Shown piece after piece: positions 26,010-36,297 of a stretch of 64,000 nt of DNA. Source of the stretch: Sandaracinaceae bacterium (lineage in GTDB: Bacteria; Myxococcota_A; Polyangia; Polyangiales; Houyiibacteriaceae); contig JACKEI010000001.1 of the NCBI GenBank assembly GCA_020633075.1, forward strand, positions 1,674,001 to 1,738,000, read 5' to 3'. Position 1 is the first letter of the stretch; each line of letters opens with the position of its first letter. Both the position numbers and the translations under genes were made by a program. Under the pieces are notes generated by a model. It was not told where the DNA came from. It did no database searches and saw only the letters and a program-made list of their open reading frames with translations.

Positions 26010-26419
26010 CGCCGGCACGCCAGCCCTCGGGTGAGCACGACCGGCGGATCGAGCACAGGGCGCCCCTCGGCGTCGCGGCGCAGGATGGCGTGACCGAACT
26101 CGACCGGCACATCGGCGGCGCGTCCGGAGGGGTGCTCCTGCTCACTCACGACCCGGAGCCGCCAGGCCTGCCACACGTACTGCGACGAGTACGGCACACC
26201 GCTCGGGGGCTTCACCAGCTCGGCGTCCACCCCCTCGAAGCAGCCAAAGTCCTCGGGGCGTGCGGCCTCGCCGCCGGCCACGAACGCCGGCACCGCGACG
26301 GGCTCCATGACGATGTGGCTGTACATGGCGAAGGGCGAGAACGGGAAGCTCTCGCCGACGAGCAAGCTGGTCGCGGTGTACGCGGCGAACGCGAGCGCGG
26401 CGGCCTTCGGGAGGGGCAT
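26006..26419 (-). CDS. small FPFSxFxMYS membrane-anchored protein
   Basis: A 137-residue protein with one N-terminal hydrophobic segment (LAFAAYTATSLLVG, residues 8-22) followed by SFPFSPFAMYSHIV and a soluble extracytoplasmic domain. It ends FGHAILRRDAEGRPVL...ACRR. The same FPFSxFxMYS box and a similar D-A-x-G-R ending occur in the 27463-28470 protein, so the two are paralogues of different length. Each is coupled by a 4-bp ATGA overlap to a following HTTM gene. This pairing is the best evidence that the small protein is a partner of the HTTM membrane protein. Biochemical role unknown. Confidence 0.7.
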   Translation of the reverse strand: MPLPKAAALAFAAYTATSLLVGESFPFSPFAMYSHIVMEPVAVPAFVAGGEAARPEDFGCFEGVDAELVKPPSGVPYSSQYVWQAWRLRVVSEQEHPSGRAADVPVEFGHAILRRDAEGRPVLDPPVVLTRGLACRR

Positions 26420-26476
26420 CGCGCGCAGGCTACCACGGGCCCGACCCCAGCCGAGGCAAGGCCGAGGGGTGGGCCC

Positions 26477-27466
26477 TCAGTCTTCGAAGCTGCGCTCGAT
26501 GGCCTGATAGCGTGGGTGCATTCGGTCGAGGTTGCGGTGTCGGCCGGCGTAGAGCCTCACGGGCACGACCCACGCGGCCACGATGACGAGCGCGAGCACC
26601 GCCGCGAGCTTCTTCCAGGCCACCGCCGGCGCCTCGAAGGTCACCTCCCCGCCCCCCTGCACCCGGAAGAGCCGCGGCCAAGGGAACGAGAAGAGGGTCA
26701 CGTAGAAGATCATCCCCGGGTACAGGATGTCCAGCAGCACGTGGGTGCCGAGGTGAAAGGCGATGAGGAGGCAGCCCCAGAGCGGCCGAACACGCGGGAA
26801 GAGCACCCACAGGGCGGCGCCGAGCTGAATCACCACGGTGCTGACCGCGATGGCGCTGCAGAAGACCTCGCTCTCCACCATGGCCCGGCCGAGACCCATG
26901 TAGAGGTCGCCGTCCTCCACCGGCATGTGCTTCAAGATCATCTGCCGGATCGTGCCTGGGTGCGTCCAGCCGAGCCCGGACGTGGAGAGCTTGGCGATGC
27001 CCGACGAGAGGTACACCACGCCGATCAGCGCGATGGCCCCCTGCTCGCTCCACGCCTCGGTCGTCTGCCGGTCGGAGTGGCCGCTCGCGCGCGAAAACGC
27101 CTCGCCAGCGAGCCAGCCCATCAGGACCAGCCCGCTTGGGTAGAACCCGCGCCCCGGACCGAAGCGCGCCGCGAAGGACTCCTCCACGCAGAAATACGTC
27201 AACAGGAGCATCGCAGCCGCCTGCCAGGGGGCGTCGCGGCGCGCGAAGCGGAGCGCGCAGAGCGCCGCGACGAGATAGGCGGCGCCCACCACCGCGGGGT
27301 GGTTGGTCGCCAGCAACCAGGCGGGCGCGAGGGGGTTCTGCGTCTCGAGCCCGGCCTCGGCGCTCACGAGCTGCCAACACAGCACGGCGAGATCGGTGAG
27401 CACCCACGTCAGGATGGCGAGACGCATGCCCCGGCGGTCCACGGTGCCCCAGGTCGACGCGCTCAT
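26477..27466 (-). CDS. HTTM-domain membrane protein B
   Basis: A 329-residue multi-spanning membrane protein with HTTM/VKGC-like features: LTWVLTDLAVLCWQLVSAE near the start, a YFCVEESF segment, GVVYLSSGIAKLSTSGLGW (about residues 150-170), HPGTIRQMILKHMP, and a late FHLGTHVLLDILYPGMIFY (about 250-270), where His and Tyr residues of the family cluster. Bacterial HTTM proteins are often uncharacterised. ATG 27464-27466 overlaps the preceding MYS protein stop. It is 57 bp from the small MYS gene, so four genes form one operon read toward lower coordinates. Confidence 0.75.
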   Translation of the reverse strand: MSASTWGTVDRRGMRLAILTWVLTDLAVLCWQLVSAEAGLETQNPLAPAWLLATNHPAVVGAAYLVAALCALRFARRDAPWQAAAMLLLTYFCVEESFAARFGPGRGFYPSGLVLMGWLAGEAFSRASGHSDRQTTEAWSEQGAIALIGVVYLSSGIAKLSTSGLGWTHPGTIRQMILKHMPVEDGDLYMGLGRAMVESEVFCSAIAVSTVVIQLGAALWVLFPRVRPLWGCLLIAFHLGTHVLLDILYPGMIFYVTLFSFPWPRLFRVQGGGEVTFEAPAVAWKKLAAVLALVIVAAWVVPVRLYAGRHRNLDRMHPRYQAIERSFED

Positions 27467-28470
27467 GGGATCCGCCTCGCGGTGCAGGAGAGGACCGGGA
27501 GGTCTTCCCACAGCAAGCGTCCATTCGCGTCGAAGGAGTAGACGCGACGGACGATGCGCACGGGGTCTCCGCCTTCCCCGCGGTGATTGACGATGTGGTG
27601 GGCGAAGTCGTGCTCCAAGTACGCTTCGGAGGTGCCCCGCTCGTTGCCGAAGGGGCGCTCGGCGCTCGGGTCGACCGGCCCGTCGCAGGCCCAGTCGACG
27701 AAGCTGTCGAGCTCCTGCGCGCGTCCCTCGGCGTCCAGCACGACAGTGCGGGCGGCGCTCTCGTCCCCGCTCGACGAATACATGTCGAACAGCGAGAAGG
27801 GGAAGAGGTGCAAGACGCCCTGGCTGGTGGCGATGTAGGAGAGCACCAACATCACCTGGAACGCGGCCACGCGTTGGCGAGGCCCCGAGGCGGCGAGCCT
27901 CCCCCAGAAGTCATCGCGCCACCGAAACGCGACGACGAGAAGCCCAAGCAGCGTCAGCCCGGCGAGCACCCACACCTCGACGTGGAGCTCATCGGCAGGC
28001 GATCGGGCGCCTACCGCTCCTTGGGCGGGGGTGAGGCCGCTGCTCGCATCCACGAACAAGCCTTCTGGGAGGGCGCGCACGAAGGCCTGCGCACGCGCGT
28101 CGAGCGCGGCGGAGGCAGGGGCGCCGCTGGGCGACACACGCGCCCGGACGTCGAAGGGGTGGGCCGCGCCGGCCTCGGATGCGTCGTCGAGGTCGCGTTC
28201 GACGGGGCGCACCAAGACGGTGTACGGGGTACCTGCACACGTAGTGGTCGCGGACAGCTCGCCTGCCGCAACGGAGATGGACGCGGGCGAGCAGCCGTCG
28301 AGCGACAGCGCTTGGGCCGCCTCCATGATCTCGGCTTCCCGGCCAGGGGGCACCACCCACTGGCCCTCTCGCCCGCCTTGCGCAGCCGCAGCCGAGGGGG
28401 ACAGCACCAAGAGCGCGAGCAGCATCGCACCAGCAGAAGCGCGATGGGTGTGCTCGTGCGCCGGAAGCAT
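27463..28470 (-). CDS. FPFSxFxMYS membrane protein with periplasmic N-terminal domain
   Basis: A 335-residue exported protein. An N-terminal signal segment (AGAMLLALLVLSPSAAAAQG, about residues 13-32) precedes a periplasmic domain of about 130 residues with two Cys (DGCSP, TTCAG) that may pair. Two TM segments follow near 172-190 (VWVLAGLTLLGLLVVAF) and 208-225, then the hallmark LHLFPFSLFDMYSSSG and a C-terminal soluble domain with LEHDFAHHIV and IVRRVYSFDANGRLLW. The C-terminal half is homologous in layout to the 26006-26419 protein. First gene of the HTTM operon; ATG 28468-28470 chosen, with a later in-frame ATG (MLLALL) also possible. Confidence 0.7.
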   Translation of the reverse strand: MLPAHEHTHRASAGAMLLALLVLSPSAAAAQGGREGQWVVPPGREAEIMEAAQALSLDGCSPASISVAAGELSATTTCAGTPYTVLVRPVERDLDDASEAGAAHPFDVRARVSPSGAPASAALDARAQAFVRALPEGLFVDASSGLTPAQGAVGARSPADELHVEVWVLAGLTLLGLLVVAFRWRDDFWGRLAASGPRQRVAAFQVMLVLSYIATSQGVLHLFPFSLFDMYSSSGDESAARTVVLDAEGRAQELDSFVDWACDGPVDPSAERPFGNERGTSEAYLEHDFAHHIVNHRGEGGDPVRIVRRVYSFDANGRLLWEDLPVLSCTARRIP

Positions 28471-28576
28471 TGGCGCGAGACTAGTGCTCCCGCCTTCGGA
28501 ACGCAAAGCTGGGTTGATCAGCCTGGCTCCGGACGCTGGCGCCAGCATCGCTCCGCTGAGAGGCGGCGGCGCGCGC

Positions 28577-30163
28577 CTACCGCGGATCACGGGCCAGGCC
28601 ACCGAAGCGTCCATCCCGTGGGACTCGATAGGGGTCGCCACGGCGGACCACGGCCACGACGTCTTCGTGCCACAGGGGCAGCGCTGGCAGCTCGGTGGCG
28701 AGTACCACCGCCACGTCATGGTAGGCCGCCTGACGGTCAGCAAGGCCTGGCTGCGCGCGCCCGCGCTCCAGCGCCGCATCGAGCGCGTCCGACGCAAAGC
28801 GCCAGCGGTTGGCGCCAGGATGCCCCGGGCGCGGGATGTGTTGGCTGCCGAAGAACCAGCTGAGCACGTGCGGCTCGATGACCTCCGGCAGCTGCAGCAT
28901 GCACACCTGAAAGCGCCCGCGGTCGAGGTCCGCGATGAGCGTTGCGGTCTCGCTGGGCCGCACCTCGAGCTCCACCCCCACCTCGCGCCACATGGCTGCG
29001 ATGGCCCGACCCACGCTGACGCGCGAGCGGTCGGCGCCCGTCCGCAGGGTGAGGCGCAGACGCGGGCTGCCGTCCTCGCGTTCGGCGAAGCCTGCCTCAC
29101 GGAGCAGCTCCCGTGCGCGCGCAGGATCGTAGGGGTAGCGCGGCAGACCGCTGGCAGAGGCCCAGTGTTGGTCGGGGATGAAGCTCTCGGCCACCTGGGC
29201 GTAGCCCTCGAGCTCGGCGCGCACGAGGGCCTCCCGGTCCGTTGCGTATGCCAGCGCGCGCCTCACACGCACGTCGTCGAGCGGCGGGTGACCGGTGTGG
29301 AAGCCCAGGTATGCCGTGCCGACGCCCGGGGCACGGCGCACGTCGTACTCGGGCTCCTGCGTGAGGAGCGGGAGCAGAATGGGCGGCACCACGCCCTGAG
29401 CCAGCGACGCGGCGCCTGCCCGCAGCCGCAGCGCACGGGTGTTGTCGTCGCGCACCGTCACGAAGCGCACCTTCTGCCGCGCCGCGAGGCCGGCGTACCA
29501 CCGCGGGTTCTGCGTGAGCGTGAGCCGCCCCGGCGCGCGCTCCGCGAGCACGTACGGACCCGCGCCCACCGGCGGGGCGGCGCCTCGGTCCCCTACCCTC
29601 CGGCCGCGGTCCTCGGCCCGCAGGATGGGCAGCTCCAGGTCGGTCAGGAAGGTCGCGTGGGGCGCATCCAGGTCGAACTCCACCGTCAGGGCGTCGCGCG
29701 CCACGACGTGCCGGATGCGGCGGTAGGCGTGCCCATGACGAGCCCCGAGGGCCGGGTCCACGACGCTCTCGAAGGTCGCCACGACATCCGCGGCGTCGAG
29801 CGCGCTGCCGTCCGAGAAGCGGAGCCCCGGCCGCAGCGTGGCCACGTAGCGCACGGGGCTCTCGAGCTCTACGGACTCCGCCAGGTCCATCACGGGCAGA
29901 AGCGTGTGGGGATCGATCGTGACCAATGACGCGAAGATCAACCGTGACACACGCAGCCCGTTCGGGTCGGACACGAAGCGGGGATCCAGCTGCTCCACGT
30001 CGCGGTCCACGAGCACCACGAAGGCCCCGTCGTCCGTGTTCGCGTAGCCATTCGCGCCGCCGCTGCAGCCCGAAAGCAGGGCGCTCAGCGCGAGGGCAGA
30101 AAGCACGCACCGAAGCGTGGCAGCCCGGCCCACTGGCGCGGACGGGGTCCTGGCGTCCCTCAC
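28577..30163 (-). CDS. peptide/nickel-type ABC transporter substrate-binding lipoprotein (SBP family 5)
   Basis: A 528-residue solute-binding protein of the DppA/OppA family. The N-terminus has a hydrophobic stretch with lipobox LLSGC, lipid-anchoring Cys at residue 33. The family pattern is complete: DRDVEQLDPRFVSDPN, LRPGLRFSDGSALDAADVVATF, VGAGPYVLAERAPGRLTL, VRRALAYATDREALV, YPYDPARARELLREAGF. Start GTG 30161-30163 gives a normal signal peptide. No permease or ATPase genes are adjacent, so the transporter must be encoded elsewhere or this is an orphan binding or signalling lipoprotein. It is divergent from dacB with 96 bp between starts. Confidence 0.92.
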   Translation of the reverse strand: MRDARTPSAPVGRAATLRCVLSALALSALLSGCSGGANGYANTDDGAFVVLVDRDVEQLDPRFVSDPNGLRVSRLIFASLVTIDPHTLLPVMDLAESVELESPVRYVATLRPGLRFSDGSALDAADVVATFESVVDPALGARHGHAYRRIRHVVARDALTVEFDLDAPHATFLTDLELPILRAEDRGRRVGDRGAAPPVGAGPYVLAERAPGRLTLTQNPRWYAGLAARQKVRFVTVRDDNTRALRLRAGAASLAQGVVPPILLPLLTQEPEYDVRRAPGVGTAYLGFHTGHPPLDDVRVRRALAYATDREALVRAELEGYAQVAESFIPDQHWASASGLPRYPYDPARARELLREAGFAEREDGSPRLRLTLRTGADRSRVSVGRAIAAMWREVGVELEVRPSETATLIADLDRGRFQVCMLQLPEVIEPHVLSWFFGSQHIPRPGHPGANRWRFASDALDAALERGRAQPGLADRQAAYHDVAVVLATELPALPLWHEDVVAVVRRGDPYRVPRDGRFGGLARDPR

Positions 30164-30259
30164 GACGCCGCCCAGGGCGTCAGCGTGCGGCCCGACCAGC
30201 GACGGCAGCAGCGCGGCCCCCGGATGCGACCCCCGGCCACACCTGCTAGCGTCGCCCTC

Positions 30260-31696
30260 ATGCTGTATCGCCACGGATGGGTCGCGCTGCTGGTGCTCCT
30301 CGTTTGCGCCTCGCTCAACCACGACACGGGCAGCGCCCAGAGCAACGCGTTGGCCGGGCGCCTGCGCGACATCGTCAACGAGGCCAACCTCGGAGACGGC
30401 GTGGGGGTGCACGTCATCGACGTGGCTTCGGGGCAGCAGATCTTCGACCATTCGGGCAGCGTGGCGCGGAACCCCGCCAGCAACATGAAGCTGGTGACCG
30501 CGGCGGGGGCGTTGCTGCGGCTGGGGCCCGGGCACCAGATGATGACGGGGCTGTACGGCCGTGTCACGGACGGCGTGGTGGACACGCTCGTGCTGCGGGG
30601 CTTCGGAGACCCCACGCTGCGCATGAGCGACCTGGTGGAGCTCTGTGAGCGACTGCAAGACCGGGGCGTGCGCACGGTCCGCAACATCGTCGTGGACAAC
30701 AGCTACTTCGACGACCAGGACCTCCCCCCGGCCTTCGACCAGCAGCCCAACGAGACCGCAGCGTTCCGCGCGCCGATCTCCGCCGCGCCCGTCGAGCGCA
30801 ACGCGTACATCATCAACGTGCTCCCTGGCGCCGCGCCGGGCGAGGCCGCGCGCGTGCGCCTGGCGGCGGCCGGGTACTTCGCGCTGGACTCCCAGATCGA
30901 GACGGTCGCCGAAGGAGCAGCGCGTGTCATCGCCGTGCAGCGGGCCCGTGACGACGGGCAGATGAGCCTACGCCTGCGCGGCAGCGTGCCCGCCAACGGC
31001 CTGCCCTCCAGCTTTCGTCGCCGCGTCGAGGACCCCATCGGCTACGCCGGACACGCGCTGGCAGAGGCCCTCGAGCGCACTGGCATCCGCGGGCCTCGCA
31101 ACGTGCAGCAAGGATCGGCCCCCGACGGCCTGGCCCTGCTGGCCAGCCGCTACTCACCCACCCTGAGCCAGCTGCTGCACGCGGTCGGCAAGGACAGCGA
31201 CAACTTCGTGGCGGAGACCGTGCTGAAGGTGATGGCCGCCGAGGACCGCCGGCCCGGCACCAGTCAGCACGGCACGGAGCTGCTGCAGGCGATGCTCACG
31301 GACGCCGGCGTCCCGGCGGGTCAGGCCACCATCGTCAACGGTTCGGGGCTCTTCAACGGCAACCTCATCGCGCCCTCCCACCTGACGGCGGTGCTTCGGC
31401 ACGTCTACATGAGCCCGGCCGTGCGCGGCGAGTACCTCGCGCACCTGGCCATCGCGGGTCAGGACGGTACGCTGCATCAGCGCCTCACGGACCTGCCGGC
31501 GCCGGGTATCGTGCGGGCCAAGACGGGCACGTTGAACGACGTGATCAGCCTGAGCGGCTACGTGCTCGGCCCCAACAACGGCCAGGTCATCGCGTTCAGC
31601 GTCATCGTGAACGGCGCCCGAGGCCGGCAGCACGCCGCCCGCACCATGGCGGACGACCTGGTGCGCGCCATGGCCCAGTCGCTGTATCCACGCTGA
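30260..31696 (+). CDS. dacB: D-alanyl-D-alanine carboxypeptidase/endopeptidase (PBP4, peptidase S13)
   Basis: A 478-residue periplasmic low-molecular-weight penicillin-binding protein that trims or splits peptidoglycan cross-links. The signal peptide covers about residues 1-26 (ALLVLLVCASLN, then GSAQS). The three active-site motifs are in order: S-N-M-K (near residue 74), S-D-N in KDSDNFVAE, and K-T-G in AKTGTLNDV. The insertion between the first two motifs is typical of S13 enzymes. ATG 30260 was chosen because it places a clean signal peptide at the N-terminus. It converges on the next gene with 16 bp between stops. Confidence 0.95.
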   Translation: MLYRHGWVALLVLLVCASLNHDTGSAQSNALAGRLRDIVNEANLGDGVGVHVIDVASGQQIFDHSGSVARNPASNMKLVTAAGALLRLGPGHQMMTGLYGRVTDGVVDTLVLRGFGDPTLRMSDLVELCERLQDRGVRTVRNIVVDNSYFDDQDLPPAFDQQPNETAAFRAPISAAPVERNAYIINVLPGAAPGEAARVRLAAAGYFALDSQIETVAEGAARVIAVQRARDDGQMSLRLRGSVPANGLPSSFRRRVEDPIGYAGHALAEALERTGIRGPRNVQQGSAPDGLALLASRYSPTLSQLLHAVGKDSDNFVAETVLKVMAAEDRRPGTSQHGTELLQAMLTDAGVPAGQATIVNGSGLFNGNLIAPSHLTAVLRHVYMSPAVRGEYLAHLAIAGQDGTLHQRLTDLPAPGIVRAKTGTLNDVISLSGYVLGPNNGQVIAFSVIVNGARGRQHAARTMADDLVRAMAQSLYPR

Positions 31697-31712
31697 TCCC
31701 GCGCGCGGCGGG

Positions 31713-32147
31713 CTAGCTGGCCTTGGCGAGGTGCTCGCGCAGCCAAGCGCGTGCGTCGTCTTCGCTGGCGAACGGCTTTAGCGGATAGACAGGCGAATGG
31801 ACCCAGCTCACGGCCGTTAGCACACCACGCATCAGCCCGCTCTCGGTCACCACCGCTGACGCGCAGACCTGCCCCTTGGTCTTGGCGTCCAGCTCGCTGA
31901 CGATCTCGGCCAGGCGGCGACGCTCCCCAGCCCCTGCGGGGGCCGCGCCGCGCACCTCACTCATGATGGCGATGGGCCCGCGCAGCGCGGCGTACTCCGC
32001 CACGAACTGCATCGCGTTGCTGAAGTCGATGAGCGTGAAGCCGGCGCCGTACGTGAACTCCACGAGCCGGGGCTCGGACGCTCGGATCTGACAGCGAATG
32101 GCACCAAACTCGCGAGAACCAGGGACTAGAACACCGGCGGCTTGCAT
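31713..32147 (-). CDS. uncharacterised small protein, possibly STAS/SpoIIAA-like
   Basis: A 144-residue soluble protein. The alternation of strands and helices and the ending FASEDDARAWLREHLAKAS resemble the SpoIIAA/STAS-like small regulators common in myxobacteria, with FSNAMQFVAEYAAL and GPIAIMSEVRG in the middle, but no diagnostic phosphorylation serine is obvious. No signal or TM segment. Start is ATG 32145-32147; an in-frame extension to 32243 would run into the rpsA terminator and is unlikely. The assignment is a resemblance only. Confidence 0.55.
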   Translation of the reverse strand: MQAAGVLVPGSREFGAIRCQIRASEPRLVEFTYGAGFTLIDFSNAMQFVAEYAALRGPIAIMSEVRGAAPAGAGERRRLAEIVSELDAKTKGQVCASAVVTESGLMRGVLTAVSWVHSPVYPLKPFASEDDARAWLREHLAKAS

Positions 32148-32242
32148 CGGCCGCGAGTGTAGTTCGACGCGAGGAGGCCGTTCACCCCCAAACACGAGAG
32201 TATCGCACTTGACTCCCGTCCACCAAGACGCCGCAAACGGCA

Positions 32243-32271
32243 ACGGGCCGACCCTTGTGAGGCCGGCCCGT
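32243..32271 (-). terminator. terminator hairpin after rpsA
   Basis: ACGGGCCG (32243-32250) and CGGCCCGT (32264-32271) form an 8-bp GC-rich stem, extended inside by CC/GG across one mismatch. It lies about 45 bases past the S1 stop on the minus strand. The U tract is poor, which is common in this GC range. Confidence 0.5.
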
Positions 32272-32314
32272 GTCCGTTGCGAGGTGGCGCGGCGAGCCGC
32301 GCTCCCCAGGGCTC

Positions 32315-34093
<1,779 letters not shown>

Positions 34094-34354
34094 GTAGTGG
34101 TTTACGTGCTCAGGGGGTGGCCTGAACTGGCCCCGGCCCGAAGCCCGGTTGGAGTAGAGGGAATATCCGTTTGGTCGACCACGTTGCGCTTCCGTCCGCG
34201 CAAGCCCCTCTCTGAGAGGTGGTGTGGGGGTCGCGACGCGCCCGACCAATTGGAGCAAGGTCCCCGCGGAGACCCGTGGGGGGCGTACGGATAGCAGCGC
34301 CCCACGAGCGTGTCAATCCACGCCGCGCACCCAAAGCCCTGGCCCACGAGCGCG

Positions 34355-34768
34355 CTACTCGTCGCGCAGCCGACCCGTGGCCACGTAGCGGATGATGTCG
34401 GTGCTCGTCAGGATCCCGACCAGCGCGTTGTCGTCGTCTGCCACGGGGAGCGCGTGGAAGCCGCCATCGGCCAGCTTGTCCGCGGCCTCGCGCAGAGTGG
34501 CTTTGGGGTGGAGCCGCACGAGGTTCCGTTCCATCGCGTCCCCCGCCAGGATGGCCCCGAGCGCCGCGCTCCCATTGTCCACGGCGTAGCGCGCGATGTC
34601 CCAGCTGCTGAGCAGACCCACCAGCTCGTCGCCCTCGACGATGGGGATGTGTTGGATGGAGCTCTCGACCATCAGCTCCCAGATCTCGAGGAGCGTGTGC
34701 GAGCGCTCCGCCACGACCAGGTCGTCGGAGCTCATCAGCATGGAGACGGGCGATTGCATGAAGTCCAC
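34355..34768 (-). CDS. CBS-domain pair protein
   Basis: A 137-residue protein made of two CBS modules (about residues 8-62 and 75-132), with the repeated signatures HIPIVEGDELVGLLSSWDI and HALPVADDDNALVGILTSTDI. Such stand-alone Bateman modules usually bind adenine nucleotides (AMP, ATP, SAM) and regulate a partner protein. No enzyme or transporter is fused. It begins with GTG at 34766-34768; an ATG at 34757-34759 (MQSPVSMLM) is equally possible. It precedes rpsA on the same strand but is separated from it by 261 bp, so co-transcription is uncertain. Confidence 0.88.
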   Translation of the reverse strand: MDFMQSPVSMLMSSDDLVVAERSHTLLEIWELMVESSIQHIPIVEGDELVGLLSSWDIARYAVDNGSAALGAILAGDAMERNLVRLHPKATLREAADKLADGGFHALPVADDDNALVGILTSTDIIRYVATGRLRDE

Positions 34769-34888
34769 AGCGGCTCATATCACGGCCACTGCCCGCGCCA
34801 CCACGGGGAAGCGAGCGAGCGGCCGGGCGCGTCCCCGCTCCCGCCGAGCGCGCAGGCCCTCCGCAGCACACCACGCCCGCGGTCGTGG

Positions 34889-36037
34889 TCAGTCGAGAGC
34901 GGGGAGACACACCCGCGCCTCGCTCTGGTCGGGACCGTGCTCATGGTCGCCGCACTCGCACCAGCGCGAGAAGAACGGGGCTTGGTCGGTGCTGTTGGAG
35001 CAAAGCTGCCCACGCACCTGCTGGTTGGTGCGCACGCGCGCGCCCGGGCCGAGCTGCAGCAGCGTGCTGCCGAGCGTGCAGCGCACGTCGGTGGGCACCA
35101 CCGTGGACGGCACCCACACCTGCGCGCGATGCGCCACCTCGAGCACCCCACGCTGTGAGTCGTACGCGCCGTCCTCGACGCGGAAGCGCAGGTTGTTCAG
35201 GTAGCGGCCCAGGTGTCCATGCATGGGCAAGCGACTGCTGCGCAGCAGCTCGAAGCCGAACCCGTGCAGCGCGCTGACCGCGTGAGGGTAGCGCTCGCGC
35301 ACGCCGCGCACGGCGGCGTCGATGTCCACTTCGCGTGTGCTGCGCGCCGACGTGCTCGCACCGACCTCGGGGCCACGCGTGACCCGCAGCGCGACTTCGT
35401 CGCCGGCGACGACCGTGACCATGACCGTCACCTCGATGTCGAGGCGCGCGTTCAGCGGCTTGATCTCGAAAGGGGGCAGCCCACCCAACATGGGCGTCCA
35501 CGCGCGGTACACGTGCACGTTCACCGGGCAGCGGAGCGTGGTGCCCTCGCGCACGGGCTCGCCCAGCCACACCCCCAGTTTGAACGGCCACATGCCGTCG
35601 GAATTGCGCGGGTTGTCGGCGGGCTGTTTCTGGGGGTCGCAGCGGCTTTGGAGCTGAAACCCCGACAAGACCACCGCGTGCTGCTCGGGCACCCTGCCGA
35701 GAAAGGCGTCGGCCAAGTCCACGGAGAGCTCGGCGCCGCGGTCGCTGCACGCTTGCGGATAGCGCCCCCCGTCCACTTCGTCGGTCCACGCGAGCGTCAC
35801 GCTGCGCTGCACCGAGCCAAGACCGGGCGCACGCAGCACGGCGTAGTGGCCGACCGGCCGCATGTAGTTGCCATCGACGCCCGTCGCCTGTCCGAACGCG
35901 AACTGCGCGCGCCCGCCCTCCGTAGACACGAAGCTGTGCAGCTTGCTGACGCGGTGCGGGGTGCGAAACCCGGCCACGGTGCGCAGCCAGTCGTGATCGA
36001 ACCCCCGCCACACGAAGATGTCGTCGTTTGCGCTCAT
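34889..36037 (-). CDS. uncharacterised 382-residue protein
   Basis: A soluble protein of 382 residues without signal peptide or TM. It starts MSANDDIFVWRGFDHDWLR, has several beta-rich stretches (RLDIEVTVMVTVVAGDEVAL, HRAQVWVPSTVVPTDVRC), and ends with a Cys/His/Asp cluster (RWCECGDHEHGPDQ) that could bind metal. I do not recognise the family. ATG 36035-36037 overlaps the stop of a tiny membrane-protein gene, so the two are coupled. No nearby gene suggests a function. Confidence 0.7.
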   Translation of the reverse strand: MSANDDIFVWRGFDHDWLRTVAGFRTPHRVSKLHSFVSTEGGRAQFAFGQATGVDGNYMRPVGHYAVLRAPGLGSVQRSVTLAWTDEVDGGRYPQACSDRGAELSVDLADAFLGRVPEQHAVVLSGFQLQSRCDPQKQPADNPRNSDGMWPFKLGVWLGEPVREGTTLRCPVNVHVYRAWTPMLGGLPPFEIKPLNARLDIEVTVMVTVVAGDEVALRVTRGPEVGASTSARSTREVDIDAAVRGVRERYPHAVSALHGFGFELLRSSRLPMHGHLGRYLNNLRFRVEDGAYDSQRGVLEVAHRAQVWVPSTVVPTDVRCTLGSTLLQLGPGARVRTNQQVRGQLCSNSTDQAPFFSRWCECGDHEHGPDQSEARVCLPALD

Positions 36038-36174
36038 CGGGCTTCCTCCGGCCCAGCCTCTGGCTCAGCGGCACCCTGCTCCGCGTAGGGGCTGGCTCCC
36101 GGCAACAAGGCACCACCGCCCAGCACCATCGCGGCGGCGATCAGGATGAGCTCGCTTCGTTTGGTCCGCGCCAT
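36034..36174 (-). CDS. 46-residue single-TM protein coupled to the 382-residue protein
   Basis: A very small gene starting at ATG 36172-36174. The product MARTKRSELILIAAAMVLGG has a basic start, one hydrophobic helix (about residues 9-23) and a tail of Ala/Glu/Pro (EPEAGPEEAR). The ATGA overlap with the next gene supports real translation. It may be a leader membrane peptide or a membrane anchor for the coupled protein. Confidence 0.5.
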   Translation of the reverse strand: MARTKRSELILIAAAMVLGGGALLPGASPYAEQGAAEPEAGPEEAR

Positions 36175-36297
36175 GCGCGAGAGGGTACACGAGCGTGCAC
36201 GCGTTGTTCGCACGCGTCGGGCATTCTGCACAGCCGGCGGGGTCGTTCACGATGGACCGCTAGAGCACAGGACGGGATCGTGCTCTAAGGTCCAAGC

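Noticed and set aside
34207..34219. CCTCTCTGAGAGG palindrome in the rpsA leader as an S1 autoregulatory hairpin
   Set aside because: The dyad is short and its loop is only one base if fully paired; I cannot separate it from chance without an RNA folding comparison across relatives.
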